Source: G963678445 sp963678445
Lineage (GTDB): Bacteria; Hydrogenedentota; Hydrogenedentia; Hydrogenedentales; G963678445
NCBI GenBank assembly: GCA_963678445.1
Contig: OY782877.1
Span: 1,364,001-1,428,000 of the forward strand
DNA length: 64,000 bases
Direction: 5' to 3'
Part shown: piece after piece, positions 62,160-64,000 of the stretch
Numbering within the stretch: position 1 is the stretch's first letter
Layout: each line of letters starts with the position of its first letter
The notes under the pieces: generated by a model
Seen by the model: the letters and a program-made list of their open reading frames with translations, nothing else
Told to the model about the DNA's origin: nothing
The model's database searches: none
Program-made: the position numbers and the translations under genes

Positions 62160-62436
62160 TCATCAAAAAACAAAACTTTTGCTTTGGTCAGGTCCGGCAA
62201 GGACCATACCTGACGCTTATGGTCGCTGGACCGCTTTAGTGCCTTAAATCTGAAAAGCTGTCATAAAAACGAAAAATTTGTTTCCGTCAGGTCCGGCAAG
62301 GACCATACCTAACGCTTGTGGTCGCTGGACCGCTTTAGTGCCTTAAATCTGAAAAGCTGCAATAAAAAACGAAGCTTTGTTTTGGTCAGGGATGGTAAGG
62401 ACCATACCTAACGCTTGTGGTCGCTGGACCACTTAG
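62160..62436 (-). repeat. Tandem array of three ~99-bp structured repeats
   Basis: The GTCAGG landmarks at 62187, 62286 and 62385 give an exact period of 99 bp. Heads are (A/G)TGGTC-GCTG-GACCGC in copies 1 and 2 and GTGGTC-GCTG-GACCAC in copy 3, with the edge CTTTAG (CTTAG in copy 3). Copy 1 also has the second stem GTCAGGT...ACCTGAC around the GGTCCGGCAAGGACC core. The tails share GTGCCTTAAATCTGAAAAGCTG. Confidence 0.9.
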
Positions 62437-62634
62437 ATGATACCGAATTCTCAATAAAGAAGCAATCTTTAAAAACGAATATAACTACGTACAAAAGATG
62501 CAGTTTTCGCAGAAATCTGCTAAAGTATTTTTAACACACCGGAACGGTTAGCAACACGAGCGGAATACAAACCGTCTTCCACTTGTGGGCCATCTTGTAA
62601 TGGCGTCTTCGCTAACTTCCGAAAAGTTAAACAC

Positions 62635-62731
62635 CAAAGCGGTCCGGCGACTGCATGCACGAGGTAGGGCTCGCACCCTACCTGAGCACAACAAAACTTT
62701 GTCTCCATGACAGCTTTGGAAATGCAGTCAC
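62635..62731 (+). repeat. Structured repeat, strongly diverged copy
   Basis: Plus-strand copy: edge CCAAAGCGGTCC, then GCACGAGGTAGGG-CTCGCA-CCCTACCTGAGC in the core position, and the usual tail AACAAAACTTTGTCTCCATGACAGCTTT. The core sequence is almost wholly changed, but an 8-bp stem (AGGTAGGG / CCCTACCT) is kept. The copy ends 26 bp before the next gene. Confidence 0.7.
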
Positions 62732-62757
62732 AAAAAGGACCATGGGGAGGGCTGGGT

Positions 62758-63102
62758 ATGTTAGAAGGGACCAAATCCGGTTGCATCAACCATCCCGGGG
62801 TTGAAGCGACACTACGCTGCAAGCAATGCGGCAAACCAATATGCGACGCCTGTGTCGTCGTCGGCGCCACCGGCTGTTTCTGTTCACCTGGATGCAAAGA
62901 AAAACATGAAGCATTCACACAACGCAGCCAGGCTTTAGAAACCAAAGCCCGTCCTTCTTTAGTTCCAAAACTAAAACGGCTCCTGACAACACTCATCGTA
63001 TTGGTCGCTGTACTCTTTGCCGCCGGACTTGTAGCGACCCTCGTCGAAATCCCCGTCATCTCACCATTAGCATGGAAAATACGCACCGTTATCGGCCTAT
63101 AA
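62758..63102 (+). CDS. Small B-box-like zinc-finger membrane protein
   Basis: A 114-residue protein. Residues 8-50 contain a Cys/His cluster (GCINHPGVEATLRCKQCGKPICDACVVVG..CFCSPGC) that resembles the bacterial B-box-type zinc-finger seen before membrane domains. One TM helix follows (LTTLIVLVAVLFAAGLVATLV, about 80-100). The longer frame to 62707 runs into a repeat copy, whereas ATG 62758 has GGGAGGGCTGGG, so the short form is used. Role unknown. Confidence 0.75.
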   Translation: MLEGTKSGCINHPGVEATLRCKQCGKPICDACVVVGATGCFCSPGCKEKHEAFTQRSQALETKARPSLVPKLKRLLTTLIVLVAVLFAAGLVATLVEIPVISPLAWKIRTVIGL

Positions 63103-63175
63103 AGTCATACGAAGACAACCCGACTATATTAGGTTGTACGAAAATAGCAACAAGAACTAAAAAAGGGAGGCAGTT

Positions 63176-63616
63176 ATGGATCTAAGTGGATTAAAATGGC
63201 CGTTGATTATCGTAATCATCATCGCAATCGGTTGGCTGGCGTCCAGCGGCGGCGTAAACTTCATGTATAAAAACTTCACCAAAGCAGTGCCAGGACAAAA
63301 CGCCACACAGGACAAGGCCGATGAAGCCGGACTAACCCGTCTCGGCGGCTATCTTCTGAAATTATTCCGATACGAAAAAGCAGCGCAGATGATGCGCACC
63401 GCCATCGACCGCTATGGAACCGATGGGGCCAATTATTGGTATAATTGCTACCGCATGTCGCAATGTTATTACCGCATGGAGATGTATCAGCAAGATTACG
63501 ACATACTCACCATGCTTATGGCGGAAAATGCGCATGAAAAAGATGATCGCGTACCCAACAACGACAACCTGCGCCTACAAGCCAGTAAACTCAAAGAAAT
63601 GCACGAATTACCATAA
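63176..63616 (+). CDS. Membrane-anchored TPR-like protein
   Basis: A 146-residue protein. An N-terminal TM helix (WPLIIVIIIAIGWLASSGGVNF), then two to three TPR-like helix pairs (LTRLGGYLLKLFRYEKAAQM, MSQCYYRMEMYQQDYDILTM). It may scaffold a complex at the membrane. ATG 63176 follows AGGGAGG. Its TAA stop overlaps the ATG of the next gene (TAATG), which suggests coupling to rRNA methylation or only to operon packing. Confidence 0.72.
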   Translation: MDLSGLKWPLIIVIIIAIGWLASSGGVNFMYKNFTKAVPGQNATQDKADEAGLTRLGGYLLKLFRYEKAAQMMRTAIDRYGTDGANYWYNCYRMSQCYYRMEMYQQDYDILTMLMAENAHEKDDRVPNNDNLRLQASKLKEMHELP

Positions 63617-64000
63617 TGCAATCACAAGATTTAGTCATCGGACGAATTCCGGTTCTCGAATGCCTGCGTGCAAAAAAAAGAGCTGCACGCAGGCTCTTTA
63701 TACTCCAGGATGCAAAAGGCCTTGACCCCATCCTACAAGCCGCACGCACATTGCCCGTGCAAAAGATGACCCGCCAGGAACTGGACAAACTGACACGCGG
63801 CGAAAACCATCAGGGCGTCCTCCTCGAAGTAAATCCCCTGCCCATCCTGCGACTGGAGGACTGGCTGAAACGCCATGCCGAAACCGACGCGGTGATCGTC
63901 GTCCTTGATGGAATTGAAGACCCGCATAACTTTGGCGCCATCATTCGCTCCGCAGCAGCATGCGGCGCAGCCGCCATTATCTTTGGAAAAAACCGCAGCG
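63616..64000 (+). CDS. rlmB: 23S rRNA 2'-O-ribose methyltransferase RlmB / TrmH family (3' truncated)
   Basis: SPOUT-fold methyltransferase that uses SAM to methylate ribose 2'-OH. The first 128 residues are in the window. The N-terminal RNA substrate-binding domain (IGRIPVLECLRAKKRAARRL, GENHQGVLLEV) is followed by motif 1 of SpoU proteins: VLDGIEDPHNFGAIIRSAAA, with the conserved Asn and Arg. The E. coli counterpart RlmB methylates G2251. The start overlaps the upstream stop. The frame stays open to the window end. Confidence 0.88.
   Translation, partial: MQSQDLVIGRIPVLECLRAKKRAARRLFILQDAKGLDPILQAARTLPVQKMTRQELDKLTRGENHQGVLLEVNPLPILRLEDWLKRHAETDAVIVVLDGIEDPHNFGAIIRSAAACGAAAIIFGKNRS

Larger units (their letters stand above)
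62095..62757. other. Divergent intergenic region rich in repeat copies
   Basis: A 663-bp gap between znuA-like and a small membrane-protein gene. It contains three tandem minus-strand repeats (62160-62436) and one diverged plus-strand copy (62635-62731). No Zur-type or NikR-type palindrome was recognised near the transporter start. No gene was found. Confidence 0.5.

Noticed and set aside
62186..62215. GGTCAGGTCCGG resembles the 4.5S SRP RNA apical region
   Set aside because: The similarity is short, other copies of the repeat differ at these bases, and the GGAA/AGCAGCC features of SRP RNA are absent.

Overview
The window looks like chromosomal DNA from a Gram-negative, rod-shaped bacterium of moderate GC content. 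It has a complete mreB-mreC-mreD-mrdA-rodA set followed by an RNase G gene, several lipoprotein or Sec signal peptides, and a periplasm-facing hybrid sensor kinase. Many of the secreted families are ones typical of Planctomycetes/Verrucomicrobia/Lentisphaerae/Hydrogenedentes-type genomes: an Asp-box sialidase-like protein, a FAD-dependent oxidoreductase with a lectin-like head, a PQQ-type beta-propeller, an exported xylose-isomerase-like barrel, a two-domain acetylxylan-esterase-like protein and an exported GH2. The phylum is inferred from gene content only. I found no rRNA, tRNA, CRISPR array, transposase or prophage.

Layout. 1-2560: 3' part of dnaB and an M42 aminopeptidase. 2674-7686: a membrane metallophosphoesterase divergent from carB. 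7770-8180: a tandem repeat array. 8245-13148: two cyclophilins, a sialidase-like protein, a small DUF4177-like protein and a FAD oxidoreductase. 13218-18296: a 1274-residue NMT1/THI5-like hybrid kinase and a metallophosphoesterase. 18480-20181: three overlapping genes (uncharacterised protein, pentapeptide-repeat protein, MBL hydrolase). 20300-20516: a probable small RNA or leader. 20578-25634: DUF89 protein, flavin split-barrel protein, nucleoside-symporter-like MFS protein, aldehyde dehydrogenase. 25705-31365: an overlapping phosphoesterase/esterase pair and two tandem secreted paralogues of unknown function. 31690-39556: HDOD protein, phosphatidylcholine synthase, a secreted protein coupled to a 1259-residue beta-propeller, and an exported sugar-isomerase-like protein. 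39867-42436: two tandem membrane-anchored paralogues. 42661-51182: HD-GYP, RNase G and the cell-shape operon. 51645-56686: thioredoxin reductase, AraC/GyrI regulator, a modular surface lipoprotein and a zinc-ribbon membrane protein. 56730-62094: NikR, GH2 and a Zn/Mn-type metal ABC transporter. 62758-end: two small membrane proteins and the start of rlmB.

The most unusual feature is a family of about 97-100 bp structured repeats at roughly ten intergenic sites, single or in tandem, on both strands. Each copy has an inverted-repeat head whose two arms change together between copies (GTGGTC/GACCAC, GCGGTC/GACCGC, GTGGCC/GGCCAC, GTGCCC/GGGCAC), followed by a conserved ATGGTCCTTGCC-like core. The ORFs that cross the arrays are artefacts of the repeats. 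Other candidates for new biology are the 20300-20516 locus, a methyltransferase-like fold inserted in an exported beta-propeller, and three uncharacterised gene sets (19037-20181, 29201-31365, 39867-42436).
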